Below, in pieces: positions 26,175 to 35,470 of a stretch of 64,000 nt of DNA. Under the pieces are notes generated by a model. The model had not been told where the DNA came from. It was given only the letters and a program-made list of their open reading frames with translations, and did not search any database. The stretch spans positions 1-64,000 of the forward strand of contig JAZRPW010000015.1 of NCBI GenBank assembly GCA_045649405.1, in the 5' to 3' direction. The DNA comes from RUG11462 sp045649405 (lineage in GTDB: Bacteria; Bacillota; Clostridia; Oscillospirales; Acutalibacteraceae). The first letter of the stretch is position 1. Each line of letters starts with the position of its first letter. The translations under genes were made by a program, and so were the position numbers.

Positions 26175-27445
26175 TAAGCATTTTCTCCTTTAAGCCCACC
26201 TAAGAAATAAACTGTATCAAGTTTTACTGATTTTGCTTTTTCAACAACATCTTCTCTTGTTACACTTTTAATTTTTTCAATGTAAGAATCAATTGTCTCT
26301 TTTTCATCAAAGACAAGCATTGAATACCAACTTTCAAGTGATGAAGACAAATCAGTAACTGTTGCATAACTATCACAAAGTGACATTTTAGAAGCTTCTA
26401 ATTCTTCATCAGCAAAGTTACCATTTTTAATTTCTTCAAGTTGCTCTAAGATTCCATTATAAGCTTTATCTTTATTTTCTTCTAATACGCCACTATCAAC
26501 AATAAAGGTTGATTTTCTGCTGTCAAATCTTGCAGCACAATAGTAACACAAACTTTGTTTTTCTCTAACATTAGTGAAAAGTTTTGAATAAGGTCCACCA
26601 CCGAACATATCAACAAAAACTTGTGCTTTAACAATATCTTTTCTACAAAAATCTGTATCAACATCAAAGCCCAAACAAAGTTTACCTTGCGTAACATCTA
26701 AATGCTCTTCAACAAAGTTTACCTCTCCGCCAAATTTATGATGGGTTGATAAATTCTTTTTCTCAACATTTCTTTCAATGCTTTCAAACTTTTCAGTTAT
26801 CTTTTCGAAAACATTTTCAGGAGAAGTTTGTGAAACAACATTAACTCTAACAAATGCTTCTTTTAAAAGTTTTGAAATAGATTCAACAACTTCTTTATTG
26901 GTTAAAGATTTGACTGTTTCAACACTACCATATCTTTCAATACCTGCAGCTTCATCTTTGTACATTGCCTTTTCGGTATTAACAATAGCATATCTTCTCT
27001 TTTCGTTAATTTCACCTTCAATTTGCTCAATCAACAAACGCTTGTTGTTTTCAAAATCCTCTTGTTTGAACAAACCATCATACAAAGGTGGATTAAAAAT
27101 TGCAGACAAAAGAAGGTCAGTTGCCTTATCAGAAATCTTTTCGCCATTTAAAGCAAATTTATCATCTAAAAAAGTAATTGAAAACTTAACAAGTCTCATA
27201 TCGCCAAACTTAATGATATCACCATTTAAAGAAGCACCATAAAGTTCATTTAACGCTTTATTAAGTTCAGTGTAATTAGGATAGTCAACTGTTGCGTTCA
27301 AAAGCATCATTTGCAAAAGTGAATATGCAGCAATAGTTTTTTCATCTGCTTTAACAAACATATTCACAGTAATTCTTGATGTTTTAAATTTATTTGTTTG
27401 CAAGTGACAACCTTCAACACCATTTGCCAATTTTAAAATATTCAT
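26174..27445 (-). CDS. M16-family peptidase-like protein, inactive subunit (YmfF-like)
   Basis: A 423-aa M16 protein without HxxEH. The N-terminal region that would hold it reads SLLQMMLLNATVDYP. The C-terminal half keeps FGGGPYSKLFTNVREKQSLCYYCAAR, the substrate-holding motif of M16 C domains. This split of zinc site and R/Y motif is typical of the YmfF/YmfH pairs. It is the first gene of a six-gene operon. A weak promoter (TGGTAA, 17 nt, TATAAT at 27483-27478) lies 33 nt upstream. Confidence 0.9.
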   Translation of the reverse strand: MNILKLANGVEGCHLQTNKFKTSRITVNMFVKADEKTIAAYSLLQMMLLNATVDYPNYTELNKALNELYGASLNGDIIKFGDMRLVKFSITFLDDKFALNGEKISDKATDLLLSAIFNPPLYDGLFKQEDFENNKRLLIEQIEGEINEKRRYAIVNTEKAMYKDEAAGIERYGSVETVKSLTNKEVVESISKLLKEAFVRVNVVSQTSPENVFEKITEKFESIERNVEKKNLSTHHKFGGEVNFVEEHLDVTQGKLCLGFDVDTDFCRKDIVKAQVFVDMFGGGPYSKLFTNVREKQSLCYYCAARFDSRKSTFIVDSGVLEENKDKAYNGILEQLEEIKNGNFADEELEASKMSLCDSYATVTDLSSSLESWYSMLVFDEKETIDSYIEKIKSVTREDVVEKAKSVKLDTVYFLGGLKGENA

Positions 27446-27541
27446 ACAAAATATCCTTACTAAAATATATTTAGATTATTATAACACACTTTATAATAGT
27501 TTACCATTATTTTTTTTAAAAAATTTGAAAAAAACAAATAA

Positions 27542-27571
27542 AAAAGCGAGATTTTTTCAATCTCGCTTTGA
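27542..27571 (-). terminator. Terminator of the Gld-type ABC operon
   Basis: Hairpin AAAGCGAGATT-gaaaa-AATCTCGCTTT followed by a T-run on the minus strand, just after the stop at 27573. Confidence 0.85.
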
Positions 27572-27572
27572 T

Positions 27573-29222
27573 TTATTGTTGATTATTTGGCGAAACGACT
27601 TCTTTTCCCTGTCTTAATTGCTCATAATTATAAATTAATGACTCAACTGTTCGTGTAGGAATAAGTCCATCACCAATGCCATTTAATTGATATAAATAAT
27701 AATTTTCATTGTATTTTGTAAATGTAATTACATCTACATCGCCATTTTCTAACTCAATTTCATATTTAAGTGTTGGCTCGGTATTCAAATAAACATTTTC
27801 ACCAACAAATTTTGAAACTGAAGCCATTGTTAATCTTTGATAACAAGTTTTGAACCCTTTAGTATCAATTGGAGAAGAATTTAAAACAACAGTTAATTCT
27901 TTTTCAGAAGAATCTTCTGTTACAACCTCATTAAAACTCATTTCATATTTATAAGTTTTATTGTTGTAACTAACATTAAAGTTTTTAAACAATTCAATGC
28001 TCTTTAAATACAAAAGATTATATCTCAAGTTATCAATATTCCACTCAATAAATGGAATTGATTCAGACATTACCATGAAAATTACAGGAACATCATCAAC
28101 CACACAAGCACAATAATTATTATCAAAAACACCCGGCTTTGAAATTTTTAAATCATAGGTTGAATTGTTGATTTTATATTCCATTTCTAAATATGGATTA
28201 TCAAGTCCAAATTTTTTCAAATCATCATATTCTGGTTCAACTTTATAAATACCAGAAGCAGAAAGACCGTTTGCAAACGGAGATAATATTGTTGTTATTT
28301 TTTCATCATCTGCATACGCCTTAACCGGTTGATTGATAAAATAAACCAAAACATCTTCTTCTGATTGTTTGTAATCTAAAACAACATTATCAAAGTTTTT
28401 ACCATTTAATTTAATCTCATCAAAGAAAGATAATGTGCCGTTTGAAAAATAATCTTTGTTATCATCATTTTCAACAATTTGATTGATAATGGTTGTGTCA
28501 ATAAGACTGTCAAATGTTGCAGAAAAATCTTCATAAACAGAGCCTTCTGCAATATAAATGCCTTCTTTTAATGAAGTTGAAACATAGTAATAACCATCAT
28601 TAGTTGCAACGGGGTCGCCAACTTTAATGTCAAATTCACTACCGTCTGCCATAGTAACAGCAACGCTAATTACAGGGTTATCAAGCCCACAGTCTTTAGC
28701 TGAATACTTACTATCAAGTTTTGAAATAGCAGTAACCGTAAACAAAGAATCATAAAAACCAGTCACAAAATCAAAGTTTATAGGGATTTCCTCGCTAACA
28801 CCTTGTAATTTGAATTTAACTTCTTTATCACTAGTTTTAAAAGGTACACAAACAAATTCATCTGTTTCGTTTTTAATTACAATTTTTAAAACATTTGAAA
28901 GCGCATTTTCATCAGCATTTTTCATTGATTTAAGACTAACATTTGCTGATGATGTCAACGAAAATGAAGTATCAGGTGTTGTTGGCTCAACATTTTCATT
29001 TTCTTGTTTAACAGGCCAAAACTTAACAACCGAGAAAATGCTTCCACCTAACACTAACAATAAACACAACAAGCCACACAAAAGTTTTGTGTAAGTATTT
29101 GTTTTCTTTTTAGGATTTGTTAGAATTTCATTATTATCACTGTTAAAAATTGTTGAGTTTTCAAATTCTTGTTCTATTTTCTTTTCGTAATTTTCAAATG
29201 AATTTTTATCATTTTTATTCAT
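27573..29222 (-). CDS. DUF4340-domain membrane-anchored protein
   Basis: A 549-aa protein with a cytoplasmic N-terminus (about residues 1-42), one transmembrane helix (about 43-68, LLCGLLCLLLVLGGSIFSVV) and a large outside part containing DUF4340-like repeats (for example KDCGLDNPVISVAVTM and KKFGLDNPYLEMEY, each a GLDNP motif followed by a beta strand). In many bacteria DUF4340 proteins are the last gene of a GldA/GldF/GldG-type ABC cassette, as here. It probably works with the transporter at the cell surface. The substrate is unknown. Confidence 0.85.
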   Translation of the reverse strand: MNKNDKNSFENYEKKIEQEFENSTIFNSDNNEILTNPKKKTNTYTKLLCGLLCLLLVLGGSIFSVVKFWPVKQENENVEPTTPDTSFSLTSSANVSLKSMKNADENALSNVLKIVIKNETDEFVCVPFKTSDKEVKFKLQGVSEEIPINFDFVTGFYDSLFTVTAISKLDSKYSAKDCGLDNPVISVAVTMADGSEFDIKVGDPVATNDGYYYVSTSLKEGIYIAEGSVYEDFSATFDSLIDTTIINQIVENDDNKDYFSNGTLSFFDEIKLNGKNFDNVVLDYKQSEEDVLVYFINQPVKAYADDEKITTILSPFANGLSASGIYKVEPEYDDLKKFGLDNPYLEMEYKINNSTYDLKISKPGVFDNNYCACVVDDVPVIFMVMSESIPFIEWNIDNLRYNLLYLKSIELFKNFNVSYNNKTYKYEMSFNEVVTEDSSEKELTVVLNSSPIDTKGFKTCYQRLTMASVSKFVGENVYLNTEPTLKYEIELENGDVDVITFTKYNENYYLYQLNGIGDGLIPTRTVESLIYNYEQLRQGKEVVSPNNQQ

Positions 29223-29244
29223 TTATTCATCTCCAAAATGAAAA

Positions 29245-30831
29245 TTATCTTCTCTTTCTAATTACAAACAAAATAACGCCAAGCACAACAGTAAGCACTG
29301 GAATAATTACAACACAAATTGCAAAAATCACATAAGATTGAGTTTGTGTTGGAGTAAATGAAGAATAATCAATTTGTTTGTTTGCAATTTCATATGTTTC
29401 ACTTACTCTGTTTGCACAAGTGTTAAGCAATGACAACATCAATGAGTCATTTGCTAAATAACTTGTATTTGAATATTCACTGCCAATAAAATCAACTGAA
29501 GCAATTGCAAGAACATTTGAAAATCTTGCAGCATCTTTTTCTGTGTCTTCGGTTACATATCTACTTAAAACAACTGAAGAATAAGAAGATTGATTTTGCA
29601 CGTTAGGGTCCCAACTGCTTGAAGCTTTGTAAGGTTTAACTACGCAAGTGTCAGAAGACTTTACAATTTCATGAGTAGTAAATTTACCACTTGCTTCATA
29701 TTTAAGTTTCATAGGTCTTAAATTTTGTGAAATGTAAGACAAATTAGAATTGATTTTTGTTGTGAACTCAGATTCAGCATCTTCAAGCAAAATGATTTCA
29801 TTTGAGTTTGAAGCGTGTTTATTGTCATCTGTTTCATACACAGTACCATCTTCAAAAATGATACCCCACTCTTCAAGCAAACCATCAAGATTTGGTGTGT
29901 CAAATTGAGCGTTAGAAGTGAAATAGATTAAAGTTTTATTGTATTTAAACTTTGAATCGCCTGGTTTACCCAAAAGAAATTCATCAATTTTCTTAACATC
30001 TTTTTCAGATAAATCAAGCGAAGGTGAAGCAATCAAAAGCATTGTTGCATCTTCAGGAATATCTTCTACTGTTAAATCGCTAATTTCTTCATATTCATAA
30101 CCGTTAACATCTAAAGACTTAACATAATCAGAAACATCAGCGCTACCATAGCCAGTAAGAACTGCAATTTTGTCATTAGTTTCTTTTGTTACAAAATAAA
30201 GAGCTGAGGTCACTGCAGTTTCAACAGAAGAACCGCCAATGTTACCGTAAGAAGTTGAGGTGTAAGATTCATAATCAGAAACTTCTTCAATTGTATAAAG
30301 TTCATCAAAAGTTAAAACTTTATATTTTGTCTTTTCTGTGCCGTTGTCATCATAAGTATAGTCAACAACAATGTCTCCAAGACTAATGTCAGCATCAGCA
30401 TATCTTTCTTTGTAAATGTTAAATTCAGGAGTAGTTGCGTCAACAAACTTAACATCGATTTTAGGATTGATTTTCTTATAATTTTTCAAAAGTTCAACAG
30501 TTTGATTGAAATATTTACCACCAGAATTATCAGTGTAATATTGAGAAATATAAGAAACATAACTGCCCAAATAATAATCTTCAGAGCAGGTCAAAATAAT
30601 TGTCACTGGTTTATCAATTTTCTTGATATATTCTTTATTTTCTTTACTAATTGTGTAGTCAGAAGATGCAGTCATATCAATTGAAAAAGCAGTAAAGCGC
30701 TCTGACAAAACAGTTGCTAAAACATTGAAAGCAACAAGACAAACCATAAAGATAACAATAATGGTTGTAGAAACTGTGTTGAATTTAAATTTGTTTTTCT
30801 TGTAAAAAGGTATTTTCTCTTTGTTCATCAT
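29245..30831 (-). CDS. GldG-like ABC transporter auxiliary protein
   Basis: A roughly 528-aa protein with a helix near each end (about residues 18-45 and the last 40) and a large outer domain of the ABC-transporter auxiliary type (GldG/DUF4350-like, with FVDATTPEFN, GSSVETAVTSALYFVT and LLIASPSLDLSEKDVKKIDEFL). I chose the MM start at 30831 because it follows GGGGG and lies 13 bp after the permease stop. Its position between permease and DUF4340 genes supports the assignment. The role is inferred from GldFG pairs that form a membrane complex. Confidence 0.85.
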   Translation of the reverse strand: MMNKEKIPFYKKNKFKFNTVSTTIIVIFMVCLVAFNVLATVLSERFTAFSIDMTASSDYTISKENKEYIKKIDKPVTIILTCSEDYYLGSYVSYISQYYTDNSGGKYFNQTVELLKNYKKINPKIDVKFVDATTPEFNIYKERYADADISLGDIVVDYTYDDNGTEKTKYKVLTFDELYTIEEVSDYESYTSTSYGNIGGSSVETAVTSALYFVTKETNDKIAVLTGYGSADVSDYVKSLDVNGYEYEEISDLTVEDIPEDATMLLIASPSLDLSEKDVKKIDEFLLGKPGDSKFKYNKTLIYFTSNAQFDTPNLDGLLEEWGIIFEDGTVYETDDNKHASNSNEIILLEDAESEFTTKINSNLSYISQNLRPMKLKYEASGKFTTHEIVKSSDTCVVKPYKASSSWDPNVQNQSSYSSVVLSRYVTEDTEKDAARFSNVLAIASVDFIGSEYSNTSYLANDSLMLSLLNTCANRVSETYEIANKQIDYSSFTPTQTQSYVIFAICVVIIPVLTVVLGVILFVIRKRR

Positions 30832-30844
30832 ATTAACCCCCTTT

Positions 30845-31549
30845 TTACGCCCAACGTTTTCTGTCAATAACACGAACGGTTAAAAACAAGAAAGCGACAA
30901 TAATACTAATGAAGAAAATGAAATTTGAAATATCAAAAATTCCTTCAGTAAATGTGTAATATCTTTCAGAGAAAGAAATCCAATTAATAATTTTGTTTAC
31001 AGTTGCATTGTTGATAATTGAAGAAACATTTTCAAGCAAAAGCAAGAAGAATGAAACTGCAAAACTACCGACAGCAGCAACCACTTGACTTTCAGTTAAT
31101 GTGCTAATAAAACAACCAATTGCAATGAGTGAGCCAGCAAACAAAAGCATTCCAACAACATTTCCTAAAAAAATTGTGAAATCAGGCACAGCTCCAAAAA
31201 ACAAAAACACAAAGTTGTAAACAGCCATAAAAGCAATGAATACGCTAAAATACAAAAACGCTGCTAAAAACTTGCCAACAACAATTGAATAAATGCTAAC
31301 CGGTGAAGTAAGCAACAATTGGTCTGTTTTTTGTTTTTTCTCTTCTGAAAACAATCTCATTGTAATAACTGGCACAACAAAGAAAATGATTGTAATCATT
31401 GAGCTGAAAACATAGGTCATATCTGCAGAGCCAAATGAAAAAGCGTAAGTATAATAAAAACCACCGAACAATAACAATACACATAAAATTGCGTAACCTA
31501 AAGGTGAAGAAAAATAATTTCTAAATTCTCTTTTAATAATTGAACTCAT
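30845..31549 (-). CDS. ABC-2 type permease (GldF-like)
   Basis: A 234-aa integral membrane protein with six hydrophobic helices, typical of ABC-2 permeases. The start IKREFRNYFSSPLGYAI and the MRLFSEEKKQKTDQLLLTSPVS cytoplasmic loop are hallmarks of the GldF subgroup. It starts within the stop of the ATPase gene (1-bp overlap) and is cotranscribed with it. Confidence 0.92.
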   Translation of the reverse strand: MSSIIKREFRNYFSSPLGYAILCVLLLFGGFYYTYAFSFGSADMTYVFSSMITIIFFVVPVITMRLFSEEKKQKTDQLLLTSPVSIYSIVVGKFLAAFLYFSVFIAFMAVYNFVFLFFGAVPDFTIFLGNVVGMLLFAGSLIAIGCFISTLTESQVVAAVGSFAVSFFLLLLENVSSIINNATVNKIINWISFSERYYTFTEGIFDISNFIFFISIIVAFLFLTVRVIDRKRWA

Positions 31550-32541
31550 TATTCATTCTCCTCCTTCTCTTTTTTAGCATTCAATGAACGCTCAATAGCT
31601 TCAGTGTTGAAAGATTCATCAGTAAGACGCAAGAAAATGTCTTCCAATGACAATTCATTACTTGCCATTTTATAAATTGCAAAGTTGTTCAAACTTGCCA
31701 TGTTGAAAACTTCTTTTCTAATGTCATAACCTGCAATTGGCTCAACGTTAAATTCACAAGTACCGTTTGAGTTTTCTCTAACAAACATAACAGATTTAAC
31801 GCCAGAAACGGCTTTTAATTCTTTTTCAATTTTTTCTTTCTTGCCTTCAAAAACTAGTGATAATGAATGGTCATCTGAAAGATTTGTTGAAAGATTTTCA
31901 GGTGTATCATCAGCAATAATTTTACCCTTGTTGATAACAACAACTCTGTCACAAACTGCTTGAATTTCAGAAAGAATGTGAGAAGATAAAATTACTGTGT
32001 GGTGTTTACCAAGCATTCTTATAAGGTTTCTGATTTCAATAATTTGTTTAGGGTCAAGACCAACTGTTGGCTCGTCCAAAATAAGTACTTTTGGGTTGCC
32101 GATAAGAGCTGCCGCAATACCAACTCTTTGGCGATAACCTTTTGAAAGGTTTTTGATAAGTCTGTGATAAACATTCTTAATTTTAACAAGTTTACAAATT
32201 TCTTCAATGTGAGGTCCTTTAGGCAACTTAACGCCTTTCAATTCATAAACAAAGTTAAGATATTCTCTAACAGTCATATCAAGATAAAGTGGAGGTATTT
32301 CTGGCAAATAACCAATTTGCTTTTTAGCCTCTTTTGGTTGCTCTAAAATGTCATAACCATTAATCACAACACTACCATCGGTTGCTGACAAATAACCAGT
32401 AATAATATTCATAGTAGTAGATTTACCAGCACCGTTTGGTCCCAAAAAGCCCAAAATTTCTCCATCATTAATTTCAAAAGTAATATCATTTACAGCTAAA
32501 TGTCCGCCGTAATCTTTTGTGAGATTTTTTATCTCTATCAT
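31549..32541 (-). CDS. ABC transporter ATP-binding protein (GldA-like)
   Basis: A 330-aa ATPase: Walker A GPNGAGKST (residues 34-42), Q-loop near GYLPEIPPLY, signature LSKGYRQRVG near 137, Walker B VLILDEPTVGLD near 158 and the switch His in SSHILSEI. A C-terminal 110-aa regulatory region follows. First gene of the operon ATPase, permease, GldG-like, DUF4340. The cargo is unknown. Confidence 0.94.
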   Translation of the reverse strand: MIEIKNLTKDYGGHLAVNDITFEINDGEILGFLGPNGAGKSTTMNIITGYLSATDGSVVINGYDILEQPKEAKKQIGYLPEIPPLYLDMTVREYLNFVYELKGVKLPKGPHIEEICKLVKIKNVYHRLIKNLSKGYRQRVGIAAALIGNPKVLILDEPTVGLDPKQIIEIRNLIRMLGKHHTVILSSHILSEIQAVCDRVVVINKGKIIADDTPENLSTNLSDDHSLSLVFEGKKEKIEKELKAVSGVKSVMFVRENSNGTCEFNVEPIAGYDIRKEVFNMASLNNFAIYKMASNELSLEDIFLRLTDESFNTEAIERSLNAKKEKEENE

Positions 32542-32900
32542 AAGCTTGTTTACTTCCTCTCAAGATTTATAAATTCATTGTAACAAATAATAGTTTAAAA
32601 TTTGTAAACTATTTATAAATATTTATATAATTATACTACATTATAGCAAAATAATAAAGGTTTTTTTCAAAATTTTATCACAATTTGTAGTTGTAATTTT
32701 TTTGTAACTAATTTTATGTAAATCGAAAATCTGTTTAAAGATTCAAAAACGTCTATTTTAAAGGTTTTAACACTTTCAACATAGTTTTCAACACTCTTTT
32801 TATGTCAACTAAAATGACAAATTTGTTACAAAATGTCGAAATAAAAAGAATACAAAATTCGCATTAAAAAAGACAAAAGCAATACTTTTTTGCAATAAAA
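32542..32900. other. Long AT-rich leader region of the ABC operon
   Basis: About 390 bp without a gene separate the ABC operon from tRNA-Leu. It holds an extended -10 box on the minus strand (TGCTATAAT, 32648-32640) and, downstream in the leader, a dyad with 9-bp arms AATAGTTTA / TAAACTATT (32589-32597 and 32605-32613). The dyad may be an operator or RNA hairpin. The part at 32660-32900 is AT-rich and I see nothing else in it. Confidence 0.45.
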
Positions 32901-32931
32901 AAAGACCACAAGCTAACGCTTGTGGTCTTTT
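32901..32931 (-). terminator. Terminator of tRNA-Leu
   Basis: Hairpin AAAGACCACAAGC-gtta-GCTTGTGGTCTTT followed by a long T-run on the minus strand, right after the tRNA 3' end. Confidence 0.9.
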
Positions 32932-33018
32932 TGGTGCCGGTGATCGGGGTCGAACCGATACGGTATCGCTACCACTGGATTTTGAGTCCAGCACGTCTGC
33001 CAATTCCATCACACCGGC
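32932..33018 (-). tRNA. tRNA-Leu (anticodon CAA)
   Basis: The cloverleaf reads GCCGGTG ... CACCGGC for the acceptor stem, with a long variable arm as in class II tRNAs, GGTTCGAccCC in the T arm and CTCAAAA in the anticodon loop (CAA, reading TTG). The 3' CCA is encoded (32934-32932). A terminator follows at once. Confidence 0.97.
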
Positions 33019-33079
33019 GTGATTTGTCAAACGACTTGCATATTATACTATAATGATTTTAAAAAATCAAGTACTTTTT

Positions 33080-34741
33080 TCAATTTTCTGCTTTAATTTC
33101 TAACTTTTTATTACAAACTTCTAATGCTTGTCTTCTGTGAGTAACAATTAAGCAGGTTTTTTCTTGCAAATTCTTCAAGTTTTGCAGCACTGTTGCTTCG
33201 GTCACAGGGTCTAATGCGCTTGTCGCTTCATCAAGCAAAATAATTGGTGCATCTGACAAAAGTGCACGAGCAATTGCAATTCTTTGAACCTGACCTTCCG
33301 AAAGACCAAGTCCCTTCTCGCCTATCAAAGTATCAATGCCATCAGGCAATTTTTCAACAAATTCATTTACACAAGAAAGTTCGAGTGCTTTTTGAATTTT
33401 TTCTTCAGGAATATCTGAATTAACAAACAAAATATTCTCTTTAATTGTGCCAGAGAAAATCAAATTGCCTTGTGGTACATAAGAAAACATTTTTCTTGTG
33501 TTAATTGAACAATTATAAGTTTCATCTTCACAAACTAAATCAATTGAACCTTCTTTAGGTGTGTAAACACCAAGCATAATTTTAAACAAGGTACTTTTAC
33601 CAATGCCAGAATGTCCAACAATTGCGGCAAAGTCGCCTTTTTTAATTTCAAAGTTCAAATTATTAAAAACTTTATCTCTTTTATAAGAAAAAGCTAAATT
33701 ATCAATTTTAATTGATTTTAATTTAGAATAAACATCATTAAAATCAAAATTTTCATCATCAATTTCTTCGTCAGGCATTTCTTCAATTTCCATAATACGC
33801 TCAGCAGAAGCCATTGCGTTATAATATTGTGGAATAAGACCTGAAACGGTTGAAAACGGTTGACGTACTTGTGAAACAAGTTGCATAATCGCAGTAAATG
33901 TACCATAAGTAAATGTAACATCAACAATCAAACGGGTTGCACACCAAATGAATGAGAATAAATAACCAGCATACATCAAACCACTATAACAAAATCCGGT
34001 TATCATTGAGAACATTGCTCTTTTCATTTTTGCTCTAAAGCAATTTTCTTGCAAATCACTTGACTTAACTGCCATATTGCTTTCATTAGAGAAAACTTTT
34101 ACAGCAAGCAAGTTCGACAAACACTCTTGCCAGAAAGAACGTACCTTATCATCTTCTTCTTGAACTTTTTTGTGAAGTGACTTTAATTGCTTTCTTAACA
34201 ATCTTGTTGCAATGAAAATAACAATGCCGCCTACACCAAAAACAAGAGCAAACCATGGCTCAAATGAAACAACAACGATAAAAGCAAAAATAAGTTTTAC
34301 AATTGTTGAAATAAATGTTGGAAAAACATGTGTTACACAGTTGCCAATGATATTAACATCAGAAGTAAGGCGGTTAAGCAAAGTACCGCTATGATAAGAA
34401 CTGATATCTTCATACTTTTTCATAGTCATTCTTTGAAAAAAGTTCGCCTTTACATTACGCTCAATTATTGCTCTACATCTTTCAGTTAAATAATTGGTTA
34501 AACCACCAAAAACGAGCATAAAAAGATAAACCAAAACTAAAACAACAACCCACAAATAAAAACTAGGCATATTTTTTGATATTGCTTCATCAATAATATA
34601 TTTTGAAACAAGCGCAATTACTGTACCAGTACAAGCAAGCAACGAGTTCAAAACCACCAATAAAAACACAATTGGTAGCTGCTTTTTAACTGCGCAATAT
34701 GTCCATTTCAATGGAGTTGACGGTTTAGTTTGCTTTTTCAC
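33080..34741 (-). CDS. ABC exporter, fused permease and ATPase
   Basis: A 553-aa half-transporter. The six-helix exporter domain spans about residues 1-310 and the ATPase about 340-553: Walker A GHSGIGKST near 377, signature LSEGQVQRIAIARALL, Walker B IILLDEATSALD near 502 and the H-loop VTHRR. There is no N-terminal C39 peptidase domain, so any leader cleavage must be done by another protein; the S26-type peptidase encoded just upstream is the obvious candidate. It starts with GTG, overlaps the peptidase gene by 4 bp and ends the operon. Likely a peptide exporter. Confidence 0.88.
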   Translation of the reverse strand: MKKQTKPSTPLKWTYCAVKKQLPIVFLLVVLNSLLACTGTVIALVSKYIIDEAISKNMPSFYLWVVVLVLVYLFMLVFGGLTNYLTERCRAIIERNVKANFFQRMTMKKYEDISSYHSGTLLNRLTSDVNIIGNCVTHVFPTFISTIVKLIFAFIVVVSFEPWFALVFGVGGIVIFIATRLLRKQLKSLHKKVQEEDDKVRSFWQECLSNLLAVKVFSNESNMAVKSSDLQENCFRAKMKRAMFSMITGFCYSGLMYAGYLFSFIWCATRLIVDVTFTYGTFTAIMQLVSQVRQPFSTVSGLIPQYYNAMASAERIMEIEEMPDEEIDDENFDFNDVYSKLKSIKIDNLAFSYKRDKVFNNLNFEIKKGDFAAIVGHSGIGKSTLFKIMLGVYTPKEGSIDLVCEDETYNCSINTRKMFSYVPQGNLIFSGTIKENILFVNSDIPEEKIQKALELSCVNEFVEKLPDGIDTLIGEKGLGLSEGQVQRIAIARALLSDAPIILLDEATSALDPVTEATVLQNLKNLQEKTCLIVTHRRQALEVCNKKLEIKAEN

Positions 34742-35211
34742 TTTCTCAATTTCCTCCAGATTAAAGATGGGTCTCTTGCAACCCTTTTAAATCTATTAAT
34801 TGTTGGTTTAAATCTTCTTTTTAACATTAACTTAATGAAATATATTGTTTCATTATTATTCCCTGTAACGCCCTCGTAACGAGTTTCATCAATATAAACA
34901 GCTTTGACCTTTGCAATGACATCAGATGTTTTAATACCTGTTTCTAAATCAGACTGGTTATCACCACAAATAATTAAGTCATCACCTTTTATTTTAATAA
35001 TTCTATGTAAAACGAATTGGCCGTTTTCTCTTTTGTATAAAATTATATCTCCTTTTGATAAAAGACTCGGTTTAACAAGTATAACCGAGTCTTTTCCTTG
35101 CCTAATCAACGGTAACATACTTGTACCTTTTGGGTAAAGTCTAAATTCACCATCAGAAGAAATAACCTCTTTAATCAATCCGACCATTTCATTCATGTGC
35201 AGACTAATCAA
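34738..35211 (-). CDS. S26-type (signal peptidase-like) serine peptidase
   Basis: A roughly 157-aa protein with the signal-peptidase core: GTSMLP with the nucleophile S31, and LYKRENGQFVLHRI where a His (H69) sits in place of the bacterial general-base Lys, as in SipW/archaeal-type enzymes. GDNQSDLETG is the usual box E. There is no hydrophobic N-terminal anchor, unlike real signal peptidases, so it is probably cytoplasmic. I favour the TTG at 35211 because AGAGGAG (35225-35219) precedes it at 7 nt; an ATG at 35196 is the alternative. Its place between RRE and exporter genes suggests it processes an exported peptide. Confidence 0.8.
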   Translation of the reverse strand: MISLHMNEMVGLIKEVISSDGEFRLYPKGTSMLPLIRQGKDSVILVKPSLLSKGDIILYKRENGQFVLHRIIKIKGDDLIICGDNQSDLETGIKTSDVIAKVKAVYIDETRYEGVTGNNNETIYFIKLMLKRRFKPTINRFKRVARDPSLIWRKLRK

Positions 35212-35470
35212 ACAAATTCTCCTCTGCAAGTTTTTTTACAAATTCGTCAACAGCTTCCTTTGCGGTTTTCTCATCAAGACCGTCATAATTTTCAACCATT
35301 TTTTGAACAACCTGTTCTTTTGTAGTATCTTCTAAAAAACAATCAAAAATAAATTTTGCAGATGAGTTAAGAGTGATTGAGCCGTTATAAACTTTGCTCA
35401 AATCTCCAGTAGCAAGTGCAAGAAATGTACCCGCAACTTCTCTAACAACAAAACCTTCTTTAATTTTCAT
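35204..35470 (-). CDS. PqqD-like peptide-recognition (RRE) protein
   Basis: An 88-aa winged-helix protein of the PqqD family. It begins KIKEGFVVREVAGTFLAL, has the NGSITLNSSAKFIFDCF segment and a C-terminal helical pair. PqqD-like proteins (RREs) bind leader peptides of RiPP precursors and present them to modifying enzymes. It overlaps the kinase gene before it and the peptidase gene after it, so all three are translationally coupled. Confidence 0.88.
   Translation of the reverse strand: MKIKEGFVVREVAGTFLALATGDLSKVYNGSITLNSSAKFIFDCFLEDTTKEQVVQKMVENYDGLDEKTAKEAVDEFVKKLAEENLFD

Noticed and set aside
32760..32830. DnaA boxes or an origin in the AT-rich gap beside tRNA-Leu
   Set aside because: The TTTTCAACA-like words differ from TTATCCACA and there is no dnaA, dnaN or clustered repeat.
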